From: Leptothrix discophora
GTDB taxonomy: Bacteria; Pseudomonadota; Gammaproteobacteria; Burkholderiales; Burkholderiaceae_C
NCBI RefSeq assembly: GCF_030705305.1
Contig: NZ_JAUZEE010000003.1
Span: 62,001-126,000 of the forward strand
Direction: 5' to 3'
Length of the DNA: 64,000 nt
How positions within the stretch are numbered: position 1 is the stretch's first letter; each line of letters starts with the position of its first letter. The notes beneath the pieces are model-generated. The model was not told the origin of the DNA. It saw nothing but the letters and a program-made list of their open reading frames with translations, and did not search any database. This document shows positions 1-8,336 of the stretch, piece after piece. A program made the position numbers and the translations under genes.

Positions 1-763
1 GTTCCTGCAGCTGGGCGAGGAAATGGCTGCGGTTGGACAGGCCGGTCAGCGCATCCTCGTTGGCGACACGGCGCAGATGCTCGAGGGCGGTCGCCTGCTC
101 GTTGAACTGCGCATGCACCCGCTCGACCATGGTGTTCATCGCGCGGGCCAGCGCACCCAGCTCGGGCGTGCGCGGCTCGACGGTGGTGACGTAGCGGCGC
201 TGGCTCAGCGCCTCGGCCTGGGCGACGACCGCGTCGAGCGGCCGGCGCAGGCGCAGCACCGCGAGGTGCGAGATCAAGCCGCCGGCCAGTCCCAGCAGCA
301 GCATCCAGACCGTGGTGCGCAACGCGCCGCTCCACAGGTCGGCATAGGCGAAGACCGGCTGGCTGATCACCTCGACGCGGCCGATCGGGGCCCAGCCGGA
401 GGTCACCTCGGCATGACCGGGGATGGACTCGATCGGCACCAGCCGCTCGAACCAGGCCGGCACGTCGGCCAATCGCGGCGGCGCCTGGCGGGCGAACAGC
501 TCCTGGCCCTCGGGCGACAGCAGCCGGATCGACTGGTAATGGCCGATGTCGAACTGCGAGGCGATCGCCAGCTCGATCAGGCCGCGGTCGCCGCCCTGCT
601 GCGTCAGCGTCAGGGCCAGCGCCTGGGCGTTGTCGCTGTTCTTCAGGGCCAGCTGGGTCTGCAGATAACTGCGGGCGGTCCAGGTCGTCACCAGCACGCT
701 GCCGACCAGTGCAAACAGGATCAGGGTCGCCACCAAGGCACGCACCTGGCGTATCAACGACAT
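1..763 (-). CDS. lapD: LapD-type c-di-GMP receptor (partial, N-terminal 254 codons)
   Basis: The gene runs off the left edge. The visible part starts MSLIRQVRALVATL and has an N-terminal membrane helix, a periplasmic domain of about 130 residues (LapD/MoxY type), a second membrane helix ending in GGLISHLAVLRL, a HAMP-like segment, and the opening of a GGDEF domain (DALTGLSNRSHF, near residues 240-252). In the Lap system LapD is an inner-membrane receptor that, when it binds c-di-GMP, sequesters the periplasmic protease LapG so that a large adhesin stays on the cell surface. The lapG-like gene lies immediately upstream on the same strand with a 25-nt gap, so the two are probably co-transcribed. 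I cannot see whether the GGDEF and EAL active sites are degenerate, as expected for LapD, because that part is outside the window. A generic GGDEF/EAL protein is the alternative, made unlikely by the neighbours. Confidence 0.85.
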   Translation of the reverse strand, partial: MSLIRQVRALVATLILFALVGSVLVTTWTARSYLQTQLALKNSDNAQALALTLTQQGGDRGLIELAIASQFDIGHYQSIRLLSPEGQELFARQAPPRLADVPAWFERLVPIESIPGHAEVTSGWAPIGRVEVISQPVFAYADLWSGALRTTVWMLLLGLAGGLISHLAVLRLRRPLDAVVAQAEALSQRRYVTTVEPRTPELGALARAMNTMVERVHAQFNEQATALEHLRRVANEDALTGLSNRSHFLAQLQE

Positions 764-788
764 AAGGCACCCATCGAGTTACAGGAGA

Positions 789-1547
789 TCACAGAAAACC
801 CTGGTCACGGGCCCGCGCCAGCAAATCGCGCCAGCGCGACAGACGCGCCAGCGGGTCACCGGCGCCGGGACCCTGAGTTCCGGTCCAGAGCCCTTCGGCA
901 TTGAAACTGAATACCGGCGCCAGATCCGGCCGGCGCGACGCCGGGCGAATTTCGGCGACGAGATTGTCGAGAATGGCCGGGTCGCTCGCGCCCGGCACCG
1001 GATAGTAGGCCAGCACCATGTGGGCCTGCTGGCTCGAACCACCTGGCCCGGCCAGCGTGGCCTTGACATACACCAGCCGCAGGCGCGCCGGCTGGACCCC
1101 GGCGGCGATCAGGCTGAAGTACTTGGCGATCGCATAGTCCTCGCAATCGCCGGCGCCGCGTCCGAGCATCTCGATGGGTGTCGCCCAATAATCGATCTGG
1201 CCCCACACGTCGATATCGTCACGGAAGGTCACGCGGCGATTGAAGAACTGGTTGAGCTGCTGCAGCCGGGTCTCGTCGTCCTGGCTGGCGAGCTGACCGA
1301 CCAGATCGACCAGCTGGCGGATCGAATCGGGTGCCTGTCCCGCCTGGCGCGCCGCCGACTGTCGCAGGCGGTCGACATCCCAGGCCGCCGAATCCCGCAC
1401 CGCCAGCAGCAGCACGGCCATCACGCCAAGTCCACAGGCACCCGCCAGGGTGCGGACCGAGCGTTGCAGAAAAATGCCGAAAACCGCCCAGCAGGTCACA
1501 AGGTGTGACCGCTTGGCGGTTTTGAAGGACGGCAGGAATCTCGGCAT
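789..1547 (-). CDS. lapG: LapG-type periplasmic cysteine protease
   Basis: 252 aa. A hydrophobic segment near residues 33-51 exports or anchors the protein, and the rest is a bacterial transglutaminase-like cysteine proteinase domain. The catalytic triad is visible: Cys135 in GRGAGDCEDYA, His176 in AHMVLAYY and Asp194 in ILDNL. The family cuts the N-terminal retention module of giant RTX adhesins after a di-alanine motif and so releases biofilm cells; LapD inhibits it when c-di-GMP is high. It lies directly upstream of lapD on the same strand and is divergent from a TolC-like channel gene, which matches lap loci. The adhesin and the LapB/LapC pump are not in the window. The start codon could be slightly downstream; the one chosen gives a basic N-terminus before the membrane helix. 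Confidence 0.9.
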   Translation of the reverse strand: MPRFLPSFKTAKRSHLVTCWAVFGIFLQRSVRTLAGACGLGVMAVLLLAVRDSAAWDVDRLRQSAARQAGQAPDSIRQLVDLVGQLASQDDETRLQQLNQFFNRRVTFRDDIDVWGQIDYWATPIEMLGRGAGDCEDYAIAKYFSLIAAGVQPARLRLVYVKATLAGPGGSSQQAHMVLAYYPVPGASDPAILDNLVAEIRPASRRPDLAPVFSFNAEGLWTGTQGPGAGDPLARLSRWRDLLARARDQGFL

Positions 1548-1923
1548 CGCTACCTTATCGGTCGGCAGTCCTGCGAGTTGACCATGACCCGATGACAGGC
1601 AACCGGCACAGCTGGCCGGAAAACGCCCCGCTTATCGGGCCAATCGCCTGGGTTGTCTTGCCCGATCGGACCGCCCTGTGGGATACTGAAGAAAATCTAT
1701 TATCAAACGATCGGCGGCCACCTGCCCGGGTGTTCGACCCAGATCCGCGCGATGCCGCCGCCGCTGTCCGACCGCCCGGTCGTTCATGTCGGCAACGCCC
1801 CGGACCGCCGGCCGTGAACGTTCTTTTCCGCTGCATCTCCAACCGCCGTTGACGTACTTGCCGGGTTGCCTTTGGGCATTTTGGCGACACGGCCCGAAAC
1901 GGCTTGACAGGATATCGATCACC
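1548..1923. other. 376-nt divergent intergenic region between lapG and lapE
   Basis: There is no convincing gene here. It separates two divergently transcribed lap genes and should hold both promoters. One sigma-70-like candidate towards lapE is TTGCCC (1658-1663), an 18-nt spacer and GATACT (1682-1687), each box matching 4 of 6. No clear palindromic operator or rho-independent terminator was seen. Confidence 0.4.
1658..1687 (+). promoter_or_regulatory. Candidate sigma-70 promoter for the lapE-type gene
   Basis: TTGCCC, 18 nt, GATACT. Both boxes match the consensus at 4 of 6 positions, and the promoter would give a leader of about 230 nt. It is weak evidence without transcript data. Confidence 0.25.
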
Positions 1924-3804
1924 ATGTCCAAGGTGTCTCTCCCGATGATTGGAAGACTGGCTCTGGCCAGCCAGCTCGCCCTGGTTTTCCCGGCCTGGTC
2001 GCAGGCACCCGTGGCCGATCCGCTGAAGGACGCGGCACAGCGTGCGATTTCCTCGAATCCAGAAGTGACCGCCCGCCTGAATGCCTTTCGGGCATCGGTC
2101 GACGAAGTCGGCGTGGCGCGCGGCTCCTATTTGCCCAAGGTCGATCTGAGTGCCGATGCGGCGCGTATCCGCGACCGTTTCGACAACCGCACGCCGCAGT
2201 CCACCTCGATGACCAGTACCGGCATCGCGCTGACCGCGACGCAGTTGCTGTGGGACGGCCTGTCGACCGTGAACCAGGTCCAGCGACTCGACCATGCCCG
2301 GCTGGTGCGGTATTTCGAGTTCATCGACGCGAGCGAACAGACCGCGCTCGAAAGCGCGCGGGCCTATTTCGACGTGTCGCGCGCACGCAAGCTGGTCCAG
2401 CTGGCCGAGGACAACTACGTGCAGCACCGCCAGGTCTACGAGCAGATCCAGTCGCGCGTGAAGGCCGGTGTCGGCCGTGGCGTCGACCTGGAACAGGTCG
2501 GCGCCCGCCTGGCCCTGGCCGAGTCCAACCTGGCCACCGAGACCGCCAACCTGCACGACGTGACCGAGCGCTACCGCCGCGTGGTCGGCGCACTGCCGCC
2601 GGCCCAGCTGCCGATGGTCGGCTCGCTGGACCGCAGCCTGCCGGGCACGGCTGGCCAGGCGGTCGAGCAGAGCGTCAAGCGCAACGCGGTCGTCGCCGCA
2701 GCGGTCGAGAACTACCGCTCCTCGCAGTCGCAGAGCAAGGAACGCGACGGCCTGTGGCACCCGCGCGTCGAAGCCCGCCTGCGCACCGGCGCGGGCAACA
2801 ACTTCGACGGCGTGCCCGACCAGCGGCGCGAGACCTCCGCAGGTGTCTACCTCAACTGGAACCTGTTCAACGGCGGCGCCGACCAGTCGCGCATCCGCCA
2901 GTCGGCCAACCTGCTGAACCAGGCCGCCGACCAGCGCGACAAGGCCTGCCGTGACGCCCGCCAGACCGCCGCGATCGCCTTCAACGACGTGCGCACGCAG
3001 GCCGAGCAGATCGGCTACCTCGACCGCAACGTGCAGGCGACCACGAAGGCGCGCGATGCCTATCGCCAGCAGTTCGACATCGGCCAGCGCAGCCTGCTGG
3101 ACGTGCTCAACGCCGACAACGAGCTCTACGTCGCGCGCCGCGCATTGACCTCGGCCGAGCACGACCTCGCCATCGCGAAGGCCCGCACGCATGCGTCGGC
3201 CAGCACGCTGGTCGCGGTGCTCGGCCTGGTGCGCGCGAGCGACGCCAACGAGGAACCGGAAGACGGCCGCTTCTGGCAGGCCGGCGACGATGCGGCGACA
3301 CGCTGCCCGATCAGCGCGACCGAACTCGCGCTGACCACGAAGACCGACCTCGACACCCGTGCCCGCCAGACCGCACCGGTCGAGGTCTCGGCCGTCACGG
3401 CCGCACCCGCCGCCGCACCGCTGCCGTCTGCCCGCGCCCTGCCGCCGGCTGAACGGGCCGAAGCGCCGCTCAGCTCCTCGGTCTCGCAACGCCTGCTGGA
3501 CTGGGCCGCCGCCTGGTCGACCAAGGACGTGACGCGCTACCTGAGCTTCTACGACGCCAAGTTCCAGCCCACGGCGGTGTCGCGCAAGAAGTGGTTTGAC
3601 AACCGCACCAAGCTGCTGCGCAAGGCCGGCCCGATTGACCTGCGCATCAGCAACGTGCAGCGCAAGACGATCTCGCCGACGCAGGTCGAGACCCGCTTCG
3701 ACCAGGCCTACAGCTCGGGCTCGGTCAAGGACAACAGCCAGAAGGTCCTGACCTGGCAGCGTCGCGGCACCGAGTGGTACATCGTCAAGGAATCTTCCCG
3801 CTGA
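1924..3804 (+). CDS. lapE: TolC-family outer-membrane channel (LapE-like) with C-terminal NTF2-like domain
   Basis: 626 aa. The start at ATG 1924 is chosen because it begins a signal peptide (MSKVSLPMIGRLALASQLAL, cleaved near PAWSQA); an open frame extends further upstream but would bury it. Residues of about 30-440 are a TolC/outer-membrane efflux domain of the type I secretion class, with typical motifs such as SYLPKVDLSADA, LTATQLLWDG and GQRSLLDVLNADNEL. A Pro/Ala-rich linker (about 440-518) leads to a C-terminal domain from about residue 519 (QRLLDWAAAWSTKDVTRYLSFY) that looks like the SnoaL/NTF2-like domain found at the C-terminus of some envelope proteins. Divergent position to lapG and lapD supports a role as the outer-membrane pore for a Lap-type giant adhesin. 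The appended domain is unusual for TolC proteins and its role is unknown. The stop codon sits inside a tandem duplication. Confidence 0.85.
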   Translation: MSKVSLPMIGRLALASQLALVFPAWSQAPVADPLKDAAQRAISSNPEVTARLNAFRASVDEVGVARGSYLPKVDLSADAARIRDRFDNRTPQSTSMTSTGIALTATQLLWDGLSTVNQVQRLDHARLVRYFEFIDASEQTALESARAYFDVSRARKLVQLAEDNYVQHRQVYEQIQSRVKAGVGRGVDLEQVGARLALAESNLATETANLHDVTERYRRVVGALPPAQLPMVGSLDRSLPGTAGQAVEQSVKRNAVVAAAVENYRSSQSQSKERDGLWHPRVEARLRTGAGNNFDGVPDQRRETSAGVYLNWNLFNGGADQSRIRQSANLLNQAADQRDKACRDARQTAAIAFNDVRTQAEQIGYLDRNVQATTKARDAYRQQFDIGQRSLLDVLNADNELYVARRALTSAEHDLAIAKARTHASASTLVAVLGLVRASDANEEPEDGRFWQAGDDAATRCPISATELALTTKTDLDTRARQTAPVEVSAVTAAPAAAPLPSARALPPAERAEAPLSSSVSQRLLDWAAAWSTKDVTRYLSFYDAKFQPTAVSRKKWFDNRTKLLRKAGPIDLRISNVQRKTISPTQVETRFDQAYSSGSVKDNSQKVLTWQRRGTEWYIVKESSR

Positions 3805-3828
3805 CCCATCGACGCTGACCCATCGACG
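3801..3828. repeat. 14-bp x2 tandem duplication over the lapE stop codon
   Basis: Two perfect copies of CTGACCCATCGACG are adjacent. The lapE stop (TGA, 3802-3804) is in the first copy. The second copy abuts the terminator hairpin. Confidence 0.9.
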
Positions 3829-3871
3829 CAGAACGACGAAGCCGCCCTCGAGGCGGCTTCGTCGTTCTGCG
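3827..3871. terminator. Bidirectional hairpin between lapE and rocF
   Basis: A perfect 20-bp stem (3827-3846 pairs with 3852-3871) closes a 5-nt loop, in the gap between two convergent genes. There is no U-tract, as is common in GC-rich genomes; stem length and position make a shared terminator the best reading. Confidence 0.8.
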
Positions 3872-3889
3872 CACCGCGCGTCCCTGTCC

Positions 3890-4825
3890 CTACTTGCGCA
3901 TCAAGGTGCTCTTGCCGAACAGGCTTTCGACCAGGTCAACGGCGAGTTCGGCGGTCTGGTTGCGCAGGTCGAAGGCGGGGTTCAGTTCCACCACGTCCAG
4001 CGAGGCCAGCCGGCCGGTGTCGGCAATCATCTCCATGCACAGCTGGGCTTCGCGGTAGGTCGGGCCACCGGGGACGGTGGTCGCCACGCCCGGGGCGATG
4101 CCGGGGTCGAGGAAGTCGACGTCGAAGCTGACGTGCAGGTGGGTGCGGTCATCGAGCGTGGCCAGCGCCAGTTCCATCGCGTGGCGCATGCCCATCTCGT
4201 CGATGTAGCGCATGTCGAAGACCTCGATGTCCTGCTCGTGCACCAGGCGCTTCTCGCCCGCATCGACGCTGCGGATGCCGATCTGGCGGATGGCCTTCGA
4301 CGGGATCGCCGGCACCTCGCCGGACATGCCGGTCAGGGACTGCGGACCGAGCCCGCACAGGCACGCCACCGGCATGCCGTGGATGTTGCCGCTGGGCGTG
4401 ATCGCCGAGGTGTTGAAGTCCGCATGCGCATCGAGCCACAGCACGCGCAGCTTGCGGCCGACCTCCCGGCAATGGCGCGCCACCGCGCTGATCGAGCCCA
4501 CGCCCAGGCAATGGTCACCGCCCAGCATGATGGGCAGGTGGCCGGCCTTGAGGCTCGCATGCACGGCGTCATGCGCCAGCTGGTTCCAGGCCACGACCTC
4601 GTCGAGGTGCCGATAGCCGTCGACCGGCGGCTGCCACGGGTTGGCCGGGCCGGCGACGTTGCCGAGGTCGTGAACGACCAGGTCATGGGCCTCCAGGCGC
4701 TGGCGGATGCCGGCCACCCGCAAGGCCTCCGGACCCATCGAGGCGCCGCGTGCGGACGCCCCGACGTCGGTGGGAACGCCGATCAGGTCGACGATGCGGG
4801 GCGGTTGGCTTGCGCTGGGATTCAT
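3890..4825 (-). CDS. rocF: Arginase
   Basis: 311 aa. Hydrolyses L-arginine to ornithine and urea with a binuclear Mn centre. All three ureohydrolase signatures are present: GGDHCLG (His105), DAHADFN (Asp132, His134, Asp136) and SFDVDFLDP (Asp235, Asp237). The SGNIHGMP segment after the second signature and overall similarity favour arginase over agmatinase. I chose ATG 4825 rather than the in-frame ATG 4843 because an AGAGGA ribosome-binding site lies 8 nt upstream of 4825, and because that start leaves 1 nt after the stop of the upstream LOG gene instead of an overlap. Co-transcription with the LOG-family gene is likely, though a functional link is not evident. It ends at the strong hairpin shared with lapE. 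Confidence 0.93.
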   Translation of the reverse strand: MNPSASQPPRIVDLIGVPTDVGASARGASMGPEALRVAGIRQRLEAHDLVVHDLGNVAGPANPWQPPVDGYRHLDEVVAWNQLAHDAVHASLKAGHLPIMLGGDHCLGVGSISAVARHCREVGRKLRVLWLDAHADFNTSAITPSGNIHGMPVACLCGLGPQSLTGMSGEVPAIPSKAIRQIGIRSVDAGEKRLVHEQDIEVFDMRYIDEMGMRHAMELALATLDDRTHLHVSFDVDFLDPGIAPGVATTVPGGPTYREAQLCMEMIADTGRLASLDVVELNPAFDLRNQTAELAVDLVESLFGKSTLMRK

Positions 4826-4826
4826 C

Positions 4827-5747
4827 TCAGACGTCCTCTGCATGGGCGCCGCCGGGCTGCTCGGAACGGTCCAGGTCGTAGTAGGCGGACAGGTGCGCCC
4901 AGGCGTCCTCGGCGCTCTCGACGAACTGGAACAGGTGAACGTCGTCGGCGCCGATCATGCCGGTCTCGATCAAGGCATCGAAGTTCAGCAACCGGGTCCA
5001 GAACGCGCGCCCGAACAGCAGGATGGGCCGCCGGCGCGACTTGCCGGTCTGGATCAGCGTGAGCGTCTCGAACAGCTCATCGAGCGTGCCGAAACCGCCC
5101 GGGAAACACACCAGCGCGATGCTGCGCATCACGAAGTGCATCTTGCGCAGTGCGAAGTAGTGGAACTGGAAACACAGCTCCGGCGTGATGTAGGCGTTGG
5201 GCTCCTGCTCGTGCGGCAGCACGATGTTCAGGCCGATGCTGCGGCCCTGGGCCTCGTGGGCACCGCGGTTGCCCGCCTCCATGATGCCGGGCCCGCCACC
5301 GGTGACCACATAGATCGGCGTCTCCAGCCGCCGCGACTTCTCGGTGACGATGGCCGCGAAGCGGCGCGCCTCCTCGTAGTAGCGGCTCATCTGCAGCTGC
5401 ATGCGCGCTCGCGCAAGTGCTGCGGGATCGCCGCTGGCCTCGGCCTCGGCGACGTTCGCCAGGGCCGTGTCGGCCGGCACGATGCGCGCGCTGCCGAAGA
5501 TCACGATGGTCTGCTCGATGCCCTGTTCCTGCTGGATCAGCTCGGGCTTGAGCAGTTCCAGCTGCATGCGCACCGGGCGCAGCTCCTCTCGGAGCAGGAA
5601 GTCGGTGTCGGAGAAGGCCAGGCTGTAGGCGCTTTCCGGACCGCTGTAGCGTGACGGCAGCTTGAGCGCCTGCGCTTCCTCTTCGGCACTGGGGAAGTTG
5701 CGCACGGTGGCGCGTCCGGGCGCGGTCTTGGGGTGGTGCATGTCCAT
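4827..5747 (-). CDS. LOG-family protein (Rossmann fold nucleotide-binding)
   Basis: 306 aa. Carries the family hallmarks GGGPGIMEA (about 150-158) and PGGFGTLDE (216-224), which in LOG proteins bind and cleave cytokinin ribotides or, more generally in bacteria, purine nucleoside 5'-monophosphates. It has a longer N-terminus (about 80 residues before the first strand IVIFGSAR) than plant-type LOG proteins of about 190-220 aa, so it belongs to the long bacterial subclass, for which a real cytokinin role is not established. ATG 5747 opens the recognisable protein; the same frame stays open further upstream into moeB, but that part is antisense noise with no homology. The stop lies 1 nt before the arginase start. 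Confidence 0.85.
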   Translation of the reverse strand: MDMHHPKTAPGRATVRNFPSAEEEAQALKLPSRYSGPESAYSLAFSDTDFLLREELRPVRMQLELLKPELIQQEQGIEQTIVIFGSARIVPADTALANVAEAEASGDPAALARARMQLQMSRYYEEARRFAAIVTEKSRRLETPIYVVTGGGPGIMEAGNRGAHEAQGRSIGLNIVLPHEQEPNAYITPELCFQFHYFALRKMHFVMRSIALVCFPGGFGTLDELFETLTLIQTGKSRRRPILLFGRAFWTRLLNFDALIETGMIGADDVHLFQFVESAEDAWAHLSAYYDLDRSEQPGGAHAEDV

Positions 5748-5790
5748 GGCGCCAGCATACCGGCGGCCGGTGTCAAGACAAGCGCGAGCC

Positions 5791-6585
5791 TCAGTGACGC
5801 TTGCCACAGACCGGGCAGGCGGCATCACGGCCGACGCGGATCTCGGTCCATTCGAGCGTGCGGCCGTCGAGCATCTGCAGCCGGCCGGCCAGCGAGGTGC
5901 CGATGCCGGCCAGCAGCTTGAGCGCCTCGGCTGCCTGCATCGTGCCGATGATGCCGACCAGCGGCGCGAACACGCCCATCGTGGCGCAGCGCACCACCTC
6001 CATGCCGGCATCCGGCGGGAAGACGCAGGCGTAGCAGGGATGGGCCTCGCCGCGGCTGTCCCACACCGAGATCTGGCCGTCGAAGCCGATCGCCGCGCCC
6101 GAGACCAGGGGCTTGCGATGCGCCACGCAGGCCGCGTTGACGGCATGGCGGGTGGCGAAGTTGTCGCTGCAGTCGAGCACCACGTCGGCCTCGGCGACCC
6201 AGGCATCGAGCAGCGCCGCGTCGGCGCGCTGCTGCAGGGCCCGCACGCGCACCTCGGGGTTGAGCGCGGCGACCGTGGCCGCCGCCGACGTCACCTTGGG
6301 CCAGCCCACGCGCGCATCGGTGTGGGCGATCTGGCGCTGCAGGTTGGTCCGGTCGACGGTGTCGTGGTCGGCCAGCGTGATCGTGCCGACACCGGCGCTC
6401 GCCAGATAGAGCAAGGCCGGCGAGCCCAGACCGCCCGCGCCGATCACCAGCGCATGCCCGCGCACGATGCGGCGCTGGCCTTCGACGCCGAGGTCGTCGA
6501 GCAGGATGTGACGGCTGTAGCGCAGCAGCTGGTCGTCGTTCAGGTCGTCCTGCGGATCGGCGGGGCGGGGCGTGTTCGTGTCCAT
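5791..6585 (-). CDS. moeB: Molybdopterin-synthase adenylyltransferase MoeB / ThiF-family E1-like enzyme
   Basis: 264 aa. Adenylates the C-terminal glycine of a small sulfur carrier (MoaD or ThiS) for molybdopterin or thiamine synthesis. Visible are the nucleotide-binding GAGGLGS (49-55), the substrate segment with DNFATRHAVN, a structural zinc site made by CYAC (183-186) and CPVC (257-260), and Cys199 in RCATMGVFAP. Length matches the short MoeB form without a rhodanese domain. It follows the ctp protease gene on the same strand, but a hairpin between them suggests separate transcription. ThiF cannot be excluded from sequence alone, because one enzyme often serves both pathways. Confidence 0.85.
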   Translation of the reverse strand: MDTNTPRPADPQDDLNDDQLLRYSRHILLDDLGVEGQRRIVRGHALVIGAGGLGSPALLYLASAGVGTITLADHDTVDRTNLQRQIAHTDARVGWPKVTSAAATVAALNPEVRVRALQQRADAALLDAWVAEADVVLDCSDNFATRHAVNAACVAHRKPLVSGAAIGFDGQISVWDSRGEAHPCYACVFPPDAGMEVVRCATMGVFAPLVGIIGTMQAAEALKLLAGIGTSLAGRLQMLDGRTLEWTEIRVGRDAACPVCGKRH

Positions 6586-6634
6586 GCCGCAAGGATAGTC
6601 AGTGACGGCGGGCCATCGTGTGGACAGGAACGAC

Positions 6635-6656
6635 CGAGGGGCCCGCAGGCCCCTCG
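6635..6656. terminator. Hairpin downstream of ctp
   Basis: A 9-bp perfect stem (CGAGGGGCC, 6635-6643, pairs with 6648-6656) with a 4-nt loop, 27 nt past the ctp stop. No U-run follows. It could end the ctp transcript or attenuate read-through into moeB. Confidence 0.6.
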
Positions 6657-6682
6657 TGTCATGGCGCGGCGCGTGCGGCCGG

Positions 6683-8146
6683 TCAGTTCGTCGCGGCCTC
6701 GCCGGGCTTGCGCTCGACCTGGGTCTTGCTCACCTGGACCGGCTTGCCCTTGAGGCGATTGAGCGCCTGCTGGAGCTGGAAGTCCTCGTTGGAGCCGAAC
6801 TCGGGCAGGCGCGGCGGCGCCTTGTCCTTGTCCTTGCCGGCGGCGTTGCTGGCTTCCTCGAGCTTGCGCAGGGCTTCCTCGCGGGCCTTCTCGCGGGCCG
6901 CATCCTTCTTCGCGTCGCTGGCACCGGCGGCCGCACCCAGGTGGCGGTCGAGGTCGGCCTCGCGCATGCGCAGCACGGCGTAGGGGCTGCCCTCGGCCGT
7001 CTCGTCGACCAGCACGTCCGGCACGATGCCCTTGGCCTGGATCGACTGGCCCGACGGCGTGTAGTAGCGCGCCGTGGTGATCTTCAGCGAGGTGTTGGGC
7101 ATCGGCAGGCGGGTCAGCTCGCTCTGCACCGAGCCCTTGCCGAAGGTCTGCGAGCCCATGATCACCGCGCGCTTGTGGTCCTTCAGCGCGCCAGCCACGA
7201 TCTCGCTGGCCGAGGCCGAACCCTCGTTGACCAGCACCACCACCGGCACGTTCTTGATCAGCGCCGGGATGCTGGCCAGCACGTCGTTGCCATCACGCGA
7301 GTAATAGGCCGGCGCCGCACGCAGCGAACTGCGCGACTCGGCGATCTGGCCGTTGGTCGTGACGACCACCGCATCGCGCGGCAGGAAGGCCGCCGACACG
7401 CCCACCGCGACGTCGAGCAGGCCGCCCGGGTCGTTGCGCAGGTCGAGCACCAGGCCCTTCAGGCCGGGCTCCTGCTTGAAGATGTCCTTGAGCTGCTCGG
7501 CGAAGTCGCGCAGCGTCGGCTCCTGGAACTGGTTGATGCGGATCCACGCATAGCCCGGCTCGACCACCCGCGAGCGCACGCTCTTGGTCTTGATCTCCTC
7601 GCGGACGATGCTGACCGGGAAGGTGCGGTTCTCGGCCTTGCGCAGGATGGTCAGCATCACCTTGGTGTTGCTCGGACCGCGCATGCGCTTGATCGCCTGG
7701 TCCATCGTCAGGCCCTTGACGGCCGTGTCGTCGATGCGGGTGATCAGGTCGCCGGTCTTGACGCCAGCGCGGTCGGCTGGCGAGCCCTCGATCGGCGAGA
7801 CCACCTTGACCAGGCCGTCTTCCATCTCGATCTGGATGCCCACGCCGGTGAACTTGCCGCTGATGCCCTCGTGGAATTCCTTGAAGGCCTGGCCCTCGAA
7901 GTAGGCCGAGTGCGGATCCAGCCCGGCAACCATGCCGCCGATGGCGTCACGGATCAGCTTCTTCTCGTCGACCGGCTCGACGTAGGAGCGCTTGACGAGG
8001 TCGAAGACCGCCGCGAGCTGCTGCATGTCCTCGATGGGCAGCGGCGACATCGCGCTGCGCGCGGTGGCCTGCAACTGCATCGTCGCCAGCGCTCCGGCCA
8101 CCGCACCTGCCAGGACCCAGCCTGCCACCTTCAACTTGCTACCCAT
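6683..8146 (-). CDS. ctpA: Carboxy-terminal processing protease (S41 family)
   Basis: 487 aa. A serine protease with a Ser-Lys dyad acting in the periplasm on C-termini of envelope proteins. An N-terminal membrane/signal segment (about 7-25) is followed by a PDZ domain (about 95-170) and the S41 protease core. The nucleophile lies in NEGSASASE (307-315) and the general base is Lys337 in GSQTFGKGSVQ. A charged, Ala/Lys/Glu-rich linker (about 410-455) and a conserved tail LQQALNRLKGKP complete it. Length is normal for proteobacterial CtpA. A good -10-like hexamer (TATACT on the minus strand, 8198-8203) lies about 50 nt upstream of the start, but no matching -35 box is evident. Confidence 0.93.
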   Translation of the reverse strand: MGSKLKVAGWVLAGAVAGALATMQLQATARSAMSPLPIEDMQQLAAVFDLVKRSYVEPVDEKKLIRDAIGGMVAGLDPHSAYFEGQAFKEFHEGISGKFTGVGIQIEMEDGLVKVVSPIEGSPADRAGVKTGDLITRIDDTAVKGLTMDQAIKRMRGPSNTKVMLTILRKAENRTFPVSIVREEIKTKSVRSRVVEPGYAWIRINQFQEPTLRDFAEQLKDIFKQEPGLKGLVLDLRNDPGGLLDVAVGVSAAFLPRDAVVVTTNGQIAESRSSLRAAPAYYSRDGNDVLASIPALIKNVPVVVLVNEGSASASEIVAGALKDHKRAVIMGSQTFGKGSVQSELTRLPMPNTSLKITTARYYTPSGQSIQAKGIVPDVLVDETAEGSPYAVLRMREADLDRHLGAAAGASDAKKDAAREKAREEALRKLEEASNAAGKDKDKAPPRLPEFGSNEDFQLQQALNRLKGKPVQVSKTQVERKPGEAATN

Positions 8147-8336
8147 GATTTCCGTCCTCGCCGGGCCTGACGTCAGACCCCTTCTGCATGGCTGGCGAGT
8201 ATAGGTGTCGGTCCCAACCCCGGCATGCCATGCGGGGCTCTGGGAAGGTCGATCAGCACGGCCTTTCCGGCTGTTTCATGCTGTTTCCGTGGCAGTTTTC
8301 ACCCCCCGGTTCATGGGGCTGCACCGCCCGGCCGGT

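Noticed and set aside
1555-3489. A 644-aa minus-strand frame next to lapG
   Set aside because: It is antisense to lapE; the + strand reading has a signal peptide and TolC motifs.
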